The notes beneath the pieces were generated by a model. It made no database searches. It had not been told where the DNA came from and was given only the letters and a program-made list of their open reading frames with translations. This document shows positions 9,267 through 18,435 of a stretch of DNA of 56,292 nt, piece by piece. Position numbers and translations under genes: made by a program. Source of the stretch: UBA1563 sp041667115 (lineage in GTDB: Bacteria; Bacteroidota; Ignavibacteria; Ignavibacteriales; Ignavibacteriaceae). Each line of letters starts with the position of its first letter. Positions within the stretch are counted from its first letter, which is position 1. Location of the stretch: the NCBI GenBank assembly GCA_041667115.1, contig JBAYFO010000018.1, positions 1-56,292 on the forward strand, written 5' to 3'.

Positions 9267-9573
9267 TTCAACAAAGCGTATACTAAAATCTACTCTGTTA
9301 CCTTTTACAAAATACGTAATTTCTTTTTCATTTTCACTTCAAAAAGTTTCTCTTCTTGCGCTTTAGCCCTTCCCAATATTTCAGCACACATGGTTTGAAC
9401 CCTTCCTTATTAAAGAGATAATTTTCCGGTTATTAGAATAATAAAAGCAAACTCTTCTTCACAAAGAAAAACCCCTAATCATAAACAAATGAAAAAATAT
9501 TGTTTGGATTGATTTTTGCTTCGTTAATTAAACACAGCATCACAATCATTTTAATCATAAACACCACTTAGTT
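9267..9573. other. gene-free stretch between divergent kinase and glycosidase genes
   Basis: This AT-rich stretch separates the minus-strand hybrid kinase from the plus-strand GH5 gene and must carry the promoters for both. I see no clear promoter boxes or hairpins that I would defend. The GH5 ATG at 9574 lacks an obvious Shine-Dalgarno. Confidence 0.4.
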
Positions 9574-11604
9574 ATGAAAATATTTACATATAAACTTTTT
9601 CTTCCTTTTTTTGTTCTGTCCCTTTTCTCGACATCGGTTTTGCCACAAGGCTTTTTAAAAACTTCCGGAATAAAAATTGTTGACGGAAATGGTCAAGATT
9701 TTTTGCTTCGAGGGATCGGGCTTGGTGGATGGCTTGTTCCCGAAGGCTATATGCTGCAAACTTCTTCATTTGCAAATGCCGCGTGGCAATTCAGACAAAA
9801 AATCGAAGCTCTGATCGGGACAACGAAGACAGATGAATTCTTCAAACTTTATCGCGCAAATTTTGTAACAAGAAAAGATGTTCAACAAATTGCAGCCTGG
9901 GGATTTAATTCAATCCGTCTACCGATGCACTTCAATCTCCTTACCCCGCAAGATGCTCCATTCAGTTATTCCGAAGAAGGATTTGCTACCATCGACAGCC
10001 TGCTGCAATGGTGTGAGGAAAGTAAGATTTATTTGATCCTCGATCTTCACGCAGCTCCCGGCGGACAAAGCAAAGACAATATTGCCGACTATAATCCGGC
10101 ATATCTTCCGCTTTGGGAAGACGTGATTGCTCAACAACGGACGGTTTATCTTTGGAAATATATCGCTGCACGTTATGCAGACAAAAAGTGGATCGGCGGA
10201 TATGATTTAATTAATGAAACAGCATATACTTTTACCACCGGGAATAACCAACCGTTAAGAGATCTTTTTATCAATATTACAAATGGTATCCGGGCTGTCG
10301 ATAAGAATCATATTATTTTTATTGAAGGAAATTGGTATGCAACTGATTTTAACACGTTAACGCCTCCCTGGGATGATAATATGGCGTACAGTTTTCATAA
10401 GTACTGGAACGCAACAGATGTTGGTTCCATTAACTATCTCCTTAGTTTAAGAAATAATTCACAACGCCCTCTCTGGCTTGGTGAATCGGGTGAAAATTCG
10501 AATCAATGGTTCACCGACGCTATCAAATTAATGGAATTATATAATATTGGCTGGGCGTGGTGGACATTGAAAAAAGTTGAAGGAAATAACAGCCTTATGT
10601 GCATTACTAAACCGGCTGAGTATGACTATCTCTTAAAATATTGGAGTGGGCAAACAACAAAACCTACCGTTGATTATGCAGTAAATGCATTAACGAAATT
10701 TGCCAAAAGTCTCAACATTGATTCATGTAAGCCGAACAACGGTGTAATTGATGCAATGTTCAGACAAGTGAAAAGCACTCAGACACTTCCATTTAGCGAA
10801 AATACTATTCCCGGAATTATCTATGCAACCAACTATGACTATGGCCAAAATGGATATGCCTATAAAGATAATGACTACCAAAATACCGGGAATAACGGAA
10901 GCTGGAACAGCGGTGGACAATTCCGCAACGATGGTGTTGATATTGAAAAATGCAGCGATGCGCCAACTAACGGCTACGACGTCGGTTGGATTAACACCGG
11001 CGAATATCTTAATTACACCGTAAATGTTGCGCAAACGGGAACTTATAATTTACTTATTCGCGTAACCGCAAATATGGGGGATGGGAAAATTCTTATGCGG
11101 TGGGATGGACAGAATCTCGGTAATCTCATTGATGTTCCGGCGACAGGTGGGTGGTCTTCGTGGCGTAGCTTAGCTGTAAATAATATTCCTCTTACTCAAG
11201 GGAAGCATACTTTTTCATTGAATTTTTATTTCGGCGGTTTTAATATCAATTTTGTAAAGTTTGATCTAGCAGCTACCGATATTGAAAACGAAAAGAATAT
11301 TCCAAACAAATTCGAACTTGGACAAAATTACCCGAATCCATTTAATCCGACGACAGTAATAAGTTATCAGTTGGCAGTTACCAGTAAAGTCAGTTTAAAA
11401 ATCTTTAATCTTCTTGGTAATGAAATAGCAACCCTAGTAAACGAAGAACAAAAAGCCGGGAATTATTCCATCAACTTCGATGCAACGAACAACAAACTCC
11501 GCCTTGGGCGGATAACCACCAACATCCTGCCAAGCGGAGTTTATTTCTATCAACTTAAAGCAGGAAATTTTTCTCAAACAAAAAAAATGATTTTGACAAA
11601 ATAA
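9574..11604 (+). CDS. secreted GH5 family glycosidase with CBM6 and T9SS sorting domain
   Basis: A 676-residue exported glycoside hydrolase. A signal peptide (about 1-25) is followed by a GH5-type TIM barrel (about 27-375): D-L-I-N-E-T carries the acid/base Glu215 and W-L-G-E-S-G carries nucleophile Glu304. A CBM6-like module follows (about 392-567, with V-G-W-I-N-T-G-E-Y-L-N-Y typical of the family), then the type A sorting domain from about 579 (N-Y-P-N-P-F-N-P, ending in L-T-K). The family cleaves beta-glucans or related beta-linked polysaccharides; the exact substrate is unknown. The sorting tail implies export by T9SS to the cell surface or medium. It lies 27 nt before the large GH3 gene, so the two are probably co-transcribed. 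Confidence 0.9.
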   Translation: MKIFTYKLFLPFFVLSLFSTSVLPQGFLKTSGIKIVDGNGQDFLLRGIGLGGWLVPEGYMLQTSSFANAAWQFRQKIEALIGTTKTDEFFKLYRANFVTRKDVQQIAAWGFNSIRLPMHFNLLTPQDAPFSYSEEGFATIDSLLQWCEESKIYLILDLHAAPGGQSKDNIADYNPAYLPLWEDVIAQQRTVYLWKYIAARYADKKWIGGYDLINETAYTFTTGNNQPLRDLFINITNGIRAVDKNHIIFIEGNWYATDFNTLTPPWDDNMAYSFHKYWNATDVGSINYLLSLRNNSQRPLWLGESGENSNQWFTDAIKLMELYNIGWAWWTLKKVEGNNSLMCITKPAEYDYLLKYWSGQTTKPTVDYAVNALTKFAKSLNIDSCKPNNGVIDAMFRQVKSTQTLPFSENTIPGIIYATNYDYGQNGYAYKDNDYQNTGNNGSWNSGGQFRNDGVDIEKCSDAPTNGYDVGWINTGEYLNYTVNVAQTGTYNLLIRVTANMGDGKILMRWDGQNLGNLIDVPATGGWSSWRSLAVNNIPLTQGKHTFSLNFYFGGFNINFVKFDLAATDIENEKNIPNKFELGQNYPNPFNPTTVISYQLAVTSKVSLKIFNLLGNEIATLVNEEQKAGNYSINFDATNNKLRLGRITTNILPSGVYFYQLKAGNFSQTKKMILTK

Positions 11605-11631
11605 ACGACACAATACATATTATCTTTCATA

Positions 11632-14600
11632 ATGAAAATCCTTTACATGAAAAATAGATTTACCGGTTATCTGAAGATGCACTTCTTCTTTTTATCATTT
11701 ATTCTTTTCTTTGGCGTTACAACCGTTTTTGCACAAAGTGTTGAAGAACGAATAACCAATCTTTTAAACCAAATGACAACCGCAGAAAAAATTTTGCAGC
11801 TCCACAAAGAAGGAGGCTTTAATACAGCCGATAACTTACGTTTGGGAATTCCCGGTTTCGTAATGTCTGATGGTCCTCACGGTGTCCGTGATGGTTACGC
11901 AACTTCTTTCCCGGTCGGTATTTCTATGGCTGCAACATGGGATGTTGACTTAGCTGAACGAGTCGGGAAGGCAATGGGAGAAGAATTCCGTGCAAAAGGG
12001 AAACACCAAATGCTTGGTCCGGCAATGGATCTAACCCGCGATCCGCGAAATGGCAGAACACCGGAAAGTAGTGGCGAAGATCCGTACCTCAATGCACAAA
12101 TAACGTCGTCGGTTGTTAAAGGTGTTCAAGAAACACCATGCCTTGCAACAATTAAACATTTCAATTTAAAACACAAACAAGCAAACCGGACGAACAACAA
12201 TTATACAATCACACAACAATTATTAATGGATCACTACGGATTAAATTTCCGTACCTCTGTACAAGATGCAGGTTCCTTTTCCATTATGAGCGCATACAAT
12301 TTAATAAACGGTGAACAAGCCGCCGAAGACTCAAACTTGTTGCGGACAATTCTGCGTCAGCGTTGGGGCTTCCCATATTATGTCGTGTCCGATTGGAATG
12401 CTATCAAGAGTGCGGAAAAAGGAATAAAAGGGGGAACTGATATTTGCATGGGTTCAGACCATTATCAAAATGATCTGCCCAATCTTGTCGCAACGGGAGT
12501 TGTTCCCATTTCAATTATTGATGAAGCAGTGAGAAATGTGCTTCGCACAAAAATACTTTCGGGAATGTTAGATTATTATCCCGCAGGAAATCCCGACGAC
12601 TTGAACAGCAAGGCGCATCAAGAACTTTGTCTTGAGGCGGGTAAAAAGAGTCTCGTCCTCTTAGAAAATGCAAATGGAATACTTCCTCTAAACAGTACCT
12701 CGATTAATACTATTGCTGTTGTTGGTCCGAATGCTGCTGTACTGCAAACAGACGGAACCGGCAGCAGTTGGGTTGATCCGTTCTATAAAGTTTCTCCAAA
12801 AGAAGGAATTGAAAATTATCTCGGTGCCGGCAAAGTTCTTTACGCAAAAGGTTGTGAAATTTCAGGTAACTATGCCTCTGATCTCACCGATGCTTTACAA
12901 AAAGCACAACAAGCAGATGTAGTAATTTATTTCGGCGGATTGGATCCCACACAGGAAGGAGAAGGTCTTGATAGAGCAAACGGCTCGATAGAACTCCCCG
13001 GCAAACAAAAAGATTTTATCAAACAACTTACGAGTGTCAATCAAAAAGTAATAGTAGTTTTAATTAGCGGAGGTATATGCGGGGTAAACAGTTTTGTTAA
13101 TGATATTGAAGGATTGATTTACGCTTTCTATCCGGGGCAAGAAGGAGGAAATGCAATCGCACAAGTTTTGTTCGGAGAGTATAACCCTGCCGGGCGGCTT
13201 CCGGTAACTATGCCAAAATTTGACGCTCAGTATTCTTCACTCATAACTGATTTTAGCTTTACCAATGATTTCGGCTGCGGCTACCGCTATTTTGATAAGT
13301 TGAAGATCATTCCCGAATTCGCTTTTGGCTATGGACTAAGTTATACAACGTTTGATTACAGCGATCTTGTTGTTACTCCCACGCAGGCTCCTACCGGAGA
13401 TATTATTCAAGTTTCCGTTGATGTTACAAATTCCGGCGTAAGAGCCGGGGAAGAAGTTGTTCAACTTTATCTTGCCAATAATGCATCTCCCATACAGATG
13501 CCCGTAAAAGAATTAAAAGCTTTTAAAAGAATTCCGTTGGAAGCGGGTGAGACAAAAACCGTCGCTTTCCAAATTACACCAAACGAGCTTTACTATTTTG
13601 ATGAAGCGACTCAAAGCTACATGGTAGCCCCCGGCACTTATGCTGTACACGTTGGATCTTCCTCTGATAATCTTCCCTTACAAGGAACGTTTGAACTAAC
13701 AACTGCAACGCCTATTCCCGATTTACAAATTGCAAACATCCGCACGGTTCCGGCTTATCCTTTAAAAGGAGAGAAGGTTCAATTTTTAGCGACAATAATA
13801 AACAGAGGCACAGGCACTACTCCAACCGATCAACCGCTTGAAGTTCTTTTCAAAGTAAACGGGCAAGCGATAAGTAAATTTTCCGAACTTACCGAACCGA
13901 TTCCCGCCGGAGGAATGAAATTAATTAACGGAACGATCGGAATGGATAGCAGTTATACATGGACTGCCGACCAACCCTCAGATTTTACAGTTGAAGCTGA
14001 CGTAAATTATTTAACTGCTATTTCCGAACGAAATACTTTGAATAATAAAAAATCCGCATCGTTTAAAGTATATGAAGCTCCACCGCTGAGTATCGCATTG
14101 CGAAAAACTGTTACTGTTTCTTCTGTTGAAAAAGCTGGGCTTGAAGGGGATAAAGCCGTTGATGGAAATTACGGAACACGCTGGTCTTCGCAATTTTCTG
14201 ATCCGCAAACTCTTACTATTGATCTTGGTTCAGTTCAGGAATTCACTCAGATAAAATTATACTGGGAAGCTGCCTACGGAAAGGAATACAAAATTCAAAT
14301 CTCGAATGACGGCAACAACTGGACCGACTTTGCGCATCAAATAAACGGTTTAGGTGGAATTGAGAAATATGAAGTGCATGCTTCTGCACAGTACATCCGT
14401 ATTTACGGAATTAAACGGGGAACAATCTATGGCTATTCGCTTTATGAAGTTGAAGTATTTAACGTAACCCAGGTAAAAATAAACGAAGAACCTCAAACCA
14501 ATGCACCTTCGGAATTCCATTTGGGAAATAATTATCCGAATCCGTTTAATCCGGCGACGGTAATCAGTTATCAATTGGCGGTTAACAGTAAAGTTAATTT

Positions 14601-14796
14601 GAAAATCTTTGATCCTCTCGGAAATGAAATAGCAACCTTGGTAAATGAGGAACAGGCGGCAGGGACATATTCCATCAACTTTTCCACGACTAACAACCCA
14701 CTACTAACTACCAACACACTCCCAAGCGGTGTCTATTTCTATCAACTCCAGGCAGGAAGTTTTACTCAAACAAAGAAGATGATCCTTCTCAAGTAA
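11632..14796 (+). CDS. secreted GH3 beta-glucosidase, multidomain, T9SS-sorted
   Basis: A 1054-residue exported protein with a signal peptide (about 1-35). The GH3 N- and C-terminal domains (about 38-590) include S-D-W with nucleophile Asp254 and the E-G-E-G-L-D-R loop (about 442-448) that supplies the acid/base region. A fibronectin-III-like GH3 domain (about 600-690), a CARDB-like beta module (about 695-810), an F5/8-type discoidin carbohydrate-binding domain (about 819-946) and a T9SS type A sorting domain (from about 960) follow. It probably releases glucose or oligosaccharide ends from the products of the GH5 enzyme just upstream. The start may be ATG 11632 or the in-frame ATG at 11647. 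The discoidin and CARDB additions are longer than a minimal GH3 enzyme. Confidence 0.9.
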   Translation: MKILYMKNRFTGYLKMHFFFLSFILFFGVTTVFAQSVEERITNLLNQMTTAEKILQLHKEGGFNTADNLRLGIPGFVMSDGPHGVRDGYATSFPVGISMAATWDVDLAERVGKAMGEEFRAKGKHQMLGPAMDLTRDPRNGRTPESSGEDPYLNAQITSSVVKGVQETPCLATIKHFNLKHKQANRTNNNYTITQQLLMDHYGLNFRTSVQDAGSFSIMSAYNLINGEQAAEDSNLLRTILRQRWGFPYYVVSDWNAIKSAEKGIKGGTDICMGSDHYQNDLPNLVATGVVPISIIDEAVRNVLRTKILSGMLDYYPAGNPDDLNSKAHQELCLEAGKKSLVLLENANGILPLNSTSINTIAVVGPNAAVLQTDGTGSSWVDPFYKVSPKEGIENYLGAGKVLYAKGCEISGNYASDLTDALQKAQQADVVIYFGGLDPTQEGEGLDRANGSIELPGKQKDFIKQLTSVNQKVIVVLISGGICGVNSFVNDIEGLIYAFYPGQEGGNAIAQVLFGEYNPAGRLPVTMPKFDAQYSSLITDFSFTNDFGCGYRYFDKLKIIPEFAFGYGLSYTTFDYSDLVVTPTQAPTGDIIQVSVDVTNSGVRAGEEVVQLYLANNASPIQMPVKELKAFKRIPLEAGETKTVAFQITPNELYYFDEATQSYMVAPGTYAVHVGSSSDNLPLQGTFELTTATPIPDLQIANIRTVPAYPLKGEKVQFLATIINRGTGTTPTDQPLEVLFKVNGQAISKFSELTEPIPAGGMKLINGTIGMDSSYTWTADQPSDFTVEADVNYLTAISERNTLNNKKSASFKVYEAPPLSIALRKTVTVSSVEKAGLEGDKAVDGNYGTRWSSQFSDPQTLTIDLGSVQEFTQIKLYWEAAYGKEYKIQISNDGNNWTDFAHQINGLGGIEKYEVHASAQYIRIYGIKRGTIYGYSLYEVEVFNVTQVKINEEPQTNAPSEFHLGNNYPNPFNPATVISYQLAVNSKVNLKIFDPLGNEIATLVNEEQAAGTYSINFSTTNNPLLTTNTLPSGVYFYQLQAGSFTQTKKMILLK

Positions 14797-14811
14797 TTTT
14801 CATAAAACAAT

Positions 14812-14839
14812 AAAAAGCCTCTCTGCCAAGGGGCTTTTT
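14812..14839 (+). terminator. intrinsic terminator after the GH5-GH3 pair
   Basis: AAAAAGCC at 14812-14819 pairs with GGCTTTTT at 14832-14839 and the stem extends through three further (one wobble) pairs around a CTGCCA loop, ending in a T-run. It lies 16 nt after the GH3 stop and separates the pair from the cold-shock-like gene. Confidence 0.85.
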
Positions 14840-14884
14840 AGTAAATTACAACATTACATTTTCAAATTAATTTAGACCTACTTA

Positions 14885-15403
14885 ATGGAACCATTGGATT
14901 TCTGCCGTGTAAAAAAAATTGATGAGAAGGGATACGGTTTTCTGAAAAGTCTACACTACCCGGCTGATATTTTTTTCCACTTTTCTCAAATTAAAAAAGA
15001 GGAATTCAGAGAAAAGTTAAACGATATGAAGCGGGGTGAATTTTTTCTCTTCTTTATTTCTAAGCCGCAAAAAGACGGCAGACGAAAGGTCGCTGAGATT
15101 TACTATTCAATTGATGCTGTTCCGGTTGAATACCTACAGCCTTTTGCGGAAAGAGTTTTGGTGGAGTTTGATTCGGGTAGAACAAATATTTTTGATCTTC
15201 TTTTTGTCTTTAGCGAATTCCGTAGAATAAATTTTCTCACCGAAGAACTACTGCTAAAGATTTTAGCTTCAAAAAGAATAACGGCTCTTCCAACAACGAT
15301 TCTTCCTTATCTTACCCAAAACGAGATCGTTTTGTTCAAATCCATTCTTCGTTTTGATGAACTACAAACCAAACCATTCTGGTATGACGACTTTGTTAAT
15401 TAG
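14885..15403 (+). CDS. cold-shock-domain-like RNA-binding protein
   Basis: A 172-residue cytoplasmic protein. Residues about 5-70 resemble a CspA-type OB fold: K-G-Y-G-F-L followed by A-D-I-F-F-H-F-S-Q-I matches the RNP1/RNP2 pattern of cold-shock proteins, with a short insertion. The remaining 100 residues are helical and Leu/Phe-rich, and I do not recognise them. A CSD fused to a C-terminal extension suggests an RNA-binding regulator rather than a housekeeping chaperone. It lies between two secreted glycosidase genes on the same strand, but a terminator precedes it, so it may have its own promoter. Its stop codon falls inside the TTAATTAGGAATG spacer motif seen again at 56026. Confidence 0.7.
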   Translation: MEPLDFCRVKKIDEKGYGFLKSLHYPADIFFHFSQIKKEEFREKLNDMKRGEFFLFFISKPQKDGRRKVAEIYYSIDAVPVEYLQPFAERVLVEFDSGRTNIFDLLFVFSEFRRINFLTEELLLKILASKRITALPTTILPYLTQNEIVLFKSILRFDELQTKPFWYDDFVN

Positions 15404-15436
15404 GAATGGAGAATTACGAAGTAAGAATGGTAACGA

Positions 15437-16825
15437 ATGCTTAAACACGGAGTTAGCTTGAACTTTAAATTTTTACCAACATTTTTGTTTTTTTTGTTGG
15501 TCTCTTTTTCGCAAATACAATCACAGAATTTAAATTTGCAAACCAAAATCGCTCAAATGCTGATGATGGGATTTTCCGGAACGACCATGCCGGATACATT
15601 AGCGGTTGATTTAAATAAAAGAGGACTTGGAGGAGTAATTCTATTTGCTGGAAACGTTACCGATCCGCAGCAATTATCTCAACTCACCACGCAATTAAAA
15701 AATACGGCAATGCTTCCGCTGCTTATTTCAATTGACGAGGAAGGCGGAAGGGTTGCCCGGCTTAATCAGAATAACGGATATGAAAAAACGTATTCCGCTT
15801 TTAAAATTGGGACGCAGATTGACTCGATGGATACTACAATGGTCTGGAGTTCCAAAATGGCTGGCTGGCTAAAAAGCGGCGGCATCAATGTAAACTTTGC
15901 ACCGGTGGTTGACGTGGATGTAAATCCCTTAAGTCCCGCTATCGGCGCTCTCGAAAGAAGTTTCTCCGCTGACCCGATGGGAGTTTTCAAACATGCAAAT
16001 TTGTTTATCAATGAATTTTCTAAAAAAGGAATTGTTTCAACTTTAAAACATTTTCCCGGACACGGAAGCGCTATGCAGGATTCACATCTCGGGTTTACCG
16101 ACATTACTTCTACTTGGTCAGATTCGGAACTCATTCCATATCAAAAACTCTTTAGCCAGGGATTTAACGGGATGACGATGGTCGGGCATTTATTCAACAA
16201 AAATCTTGATTCAATTTATCCGGCTTCACTTTCGTATAACGTCATTACCAATCTTCTTCGCAAACAACTCGGGTTTAATGGAGTAGTAATCACGGATGCA
16301 CTCTTTATGAAAGCAATTTCTGACAATTATCCTTTCGATCAAGTTATTGAGCTGGCGATAAATGCAGGGAACGATATTCTGCTCTATACAACCAACATAC
16401 AAAACAACCACTCGTTAGTTGATTCAATTGTAACGATTGTAATGAATAAAATCAGTGAGGGGAAAATAAAAATTGAACGGATTGATGAAGCTAATCTAGC
16501 AATTGCAAAATTAAAACAAAGAATTACTTCAACGGAAAAGAATTACGCGGTCGATCAAGTTCCCGAAGCATATACGATCTCATCCTATCCAAATCCATTT
16601 AATCCGGTTACAACCATTGCTGTTTCTTTGCCAAAAGAAACTACTGTTGATCTAAAAGCATACAATATCACCGGTGAACTAGTCCGAGAAATATTTAAAG
16701 GCGAACTGCAGAGCGGGAAGTTTACTTTTGCGTTTAACGGAACAGAACTGCCGAGCGGAATTTATTTCATCAGCATGATTGCCGGCAAAACTGCCTTACA
16801 CACAAAATTGTTGCTTTTAAAATAG
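15437..16825 (+). CDS. secreted NagZ-like GH3 glycosidase with T9SS sorting domain
   Basis: A 462-residue exported enzyme. A signal peptide (about 1-30) leads into a single-domain GH3 barrel (about 35-365) with the K-H-F-P-G-H-G motif (204-210), whose His is the unusual general acid/base of NagZ-type N-acetylhexosaminidases, and nucleophile Asp287 in I-T-D-A. The C-terminal T9SS sorting domain starts at about 382 (S-Y-P-N-P-F-N-P). NagZ proper is cytoplasmic and recycles muropeptides; here the signal peptide and sorting tail indicate an extracellular role, for example attack on chitin- or peptidoglycan-derived amino sugars, which is inference. It is convergent with the kinase gene at 16829 with only 3 bp between the stops and no visible terminator. 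Confidence 0.88.
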   Translation: MLKHGVSLNFKFLPTFLFFLLVSFSQIQSQNLNLQTKIAQMLMMGFSGTTMPDTLAVDLNKRGLGGVILFAGNVTDPQQLSQLTTQLKNTAMLPLLISIDEEGGRVARLNQNNGYEKTYSAFKIGTQIDSMDTTMVWSSKMAGWLKSGGINVNFAPVVDVDVNPLSPAIGALERSFSADPMGVFKHANLFINEFSKKGIVSTLKHFPGHGSAMQDSHLGFTDITSTWSDSELIPYQKLFSQGFNGMTMVGHLFNKNLDSIYPASLSYNVITNLLRKQLGFNGVVITDALFMKAISDNYPFDQVIELAINAGNDILLYTTNIQNNHSLVDSIVTIVMNKISEGKIKIERIDEANLAIAKLKQRITSTEKNYAVDQVPEAYTISSYPNPFNPVTTIAVSLPKETTVDLKAYNITGELVREIFKGELQSGKFTFAFNGTELPSGIYFISMIAGKTALHTKLLLLK

Positions 16826-16828
16826 AAC

Positions 16829-18172
16829 TTAATGATAATTTTCCGTGCTGCCTCCGATGAACTCGCGCAGAACGGAATCTCCCGGAACAGGCGAATCATC
16901 TTCAACCGGGTCAATTTCTTCAAGCATCTTCTTTACACGCATAGCCCGCACAAAGGCATCTTCACGTAACGGATCATTCGCGTATTTCTTTTCCCATTCG
17001 GCAAACTCCGTTAAAAGTTTCGGACGGTAAAGCGGTACCTCATACGCCATAGATGTGTTTACGATATAGTCTGCGGTACTTGAGTAGGGAAGAATATTCC
17101 TTTTTTCTGCCGAGCGCACGTAATGCCAATGAAGCAGCGTTTGTTCAGGTTTATACGCGCGGTGCACCGAGTCGCGCAACATCCGGCGGATCAAACGTAG
17201 ATCTGTCCAGCGAAGATATTCTCCCGCGCTATTTTTCATTTGCAGTAGCGGTTCTAAATAGAGTTTAAATTTTTGTTCGGCAGGAATGTCTTTGCTAAAA
17301 TCGGGATACAATCCATACAAACTATCAATCAGCAGAACTTCGTTTTCATGAAGCTGGATCGGTGTCCGGTCGGGATATCCTTTGCCTTCTTTAAAATCAT
17401 AATAAGGAATTTTTACTTCTTCACCGGCGGCAAGCCGTTTAAGATGGTTATTGATAAGTTCAAGGTTAAGTGATTGTGGAGTTTCAAAATCATAATCGCC
17501 GAATTCATCTTTTGGGTGAAGCTCCAGATCAAAAAAATAATTATCAACAATGAGCGGCACAAAGCGCATGCCTGCTTTTTTTAAACGCAGTTCAAGTTTG
17601 TACGTTGTTGTCGTTTTGCCGGAAGAAGAGGGACCGCTAACCATCACCATTTTCAGTTCATTACCTCTTTCTTTGATCAATTCTGCAGCAGTATCAAGCT
17701 GCATTTCGTATGCAGATTCCGATTCATGCACGATCTGTGGGAAATCTCCTTTTCTAATCCGTTCATTCACCAGATCAATTCTGTGAAGATTATGCGCAAC
17801 AGCCCAGTCAAGCGAATGCCAAACTTTTGCCCAGGGAATATTTTCAAGCGGTTTAGAAAAATGGCGTGAGTCCGTCTGTCTTCTTTGCGAAGCTTCTTCA
17901 CGATAAAGAATAAATTCCTTTGCGACTTTTGCGTGACCGTTTTCGATTAAAACTTTTTCAACAATATCCTGGATTTCTTCAACATGCGGTTTGTAGCCGG
18001 CGTCAAATTTTTCTTCCATATATGCCACAACCTGCTTGGCAAGTTCAGCAGCTTTTTCTTTGTCGCGTCCGCCTACCGAAACAGCGGCTCTGTAAATAAC
18101 ATTTGCAATGCGTTCAGGGTTAAAGGGAACGGTAGCTCCGCTTCGTTTGATAACGTAATTAAACTTGCTCAT
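16829..18172 (-). CDS. ATP-cone / uridine-kinase-like P-loop fusion protein
   Basis: A 447-residue cytoplasmic protein. Residues about 1-100 form an ATP-cone, the nucleotide-sensing domain of ribonucleotide reductases and NrdR. Residues about 160-400 form a uridine-kinase / phosphoribulokinase-type domain with Walker A G-P-S-S-S-G-K-T-T-T and D-N-Y-F-F substrate-loop residues. A nucleoside kinase regulated by adenine nucleotides is the simplest reading; the substrate is unproven. The start at ATG 18172 is preferred to the TTG one codon upstream because GGAGAG sits 4 nt before it. It shares no operon with neighbours. Confidence 0.82.
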   Translation of the reverse strand: MSKFNYVIKRSGATVPFNPERIANVIYRAAVSVGGRDKEKAAELAKQVVAYMEEKFDAGYKPHVEEIQDIVEKVLIENGHAKVAKEFILYREEASQRRQTDSRHFSKPLENIPWAKVWHSLDWAVAHNLHRIDLVNERIRKGDFPQIVHESESAYEMQLDTAAELIKERGNELKMVMVSGPSSSGKTTTTYKLELRLKKAGMRFVPLIVDNYFFDLELHPKDEFGDYDFETPQSLNLELINNHLKRLAAGEEVKIPYYDFKEGKGYPDRTPIQLHENEVLLIDSLYGLYPDFSKDIPAEQKFKLYLEPLLQMKNSAGEYLRWTDLRLIRRMLRDSVHRAYKPEQTLLHWHYVRSAEKRNILPYSSTADYIVNTSMAYEVPLYRPKLLTEFAEWEKKYANDPLREDAFVRAMRVKKMLEEIDPVEDDSPVPGDSVLREFIGGSTENYH

Positions 18173-18435
18173 CAACTCTCCGGTCTATTGAATAATAGAA
18201 AATAATTTTTCACAATCTTTATACTAATTTAGTTGATGAATGCTTGATTTCAAATTATTGCTTCTCAAATTATCCGTTCGTTCTCTAACAAGGAATTGTG
18301 TTTGATCGCCGTGGAAAAACTTTTTCTTCAGCTAAAATTATTTTCAGCAAATTTTAATTATGTCAAAGTTCCTTCCTATTTTTCAACAAGAATTTATTGC
18401 GAATAATTACGAACCATTTGACCACAAAGGAATGT

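Noticed and set aside
9157..9366. 69-codon plus-strand frame upstream of the GH5 gene
   Set aside because: No Shine-Dalgarno, Ser/Lys-rich without domain, and opposite to a better-placed minus-strand frame coupled to the kinase.
16829..18172. Phosphoribulokinase of the Calvin cycle
   Set aside because: The P-loop region fits the wider uridine-kinase/PRK fold, but the ATP-cone fusion and the absence of any carbon-fixation gene speak against it.
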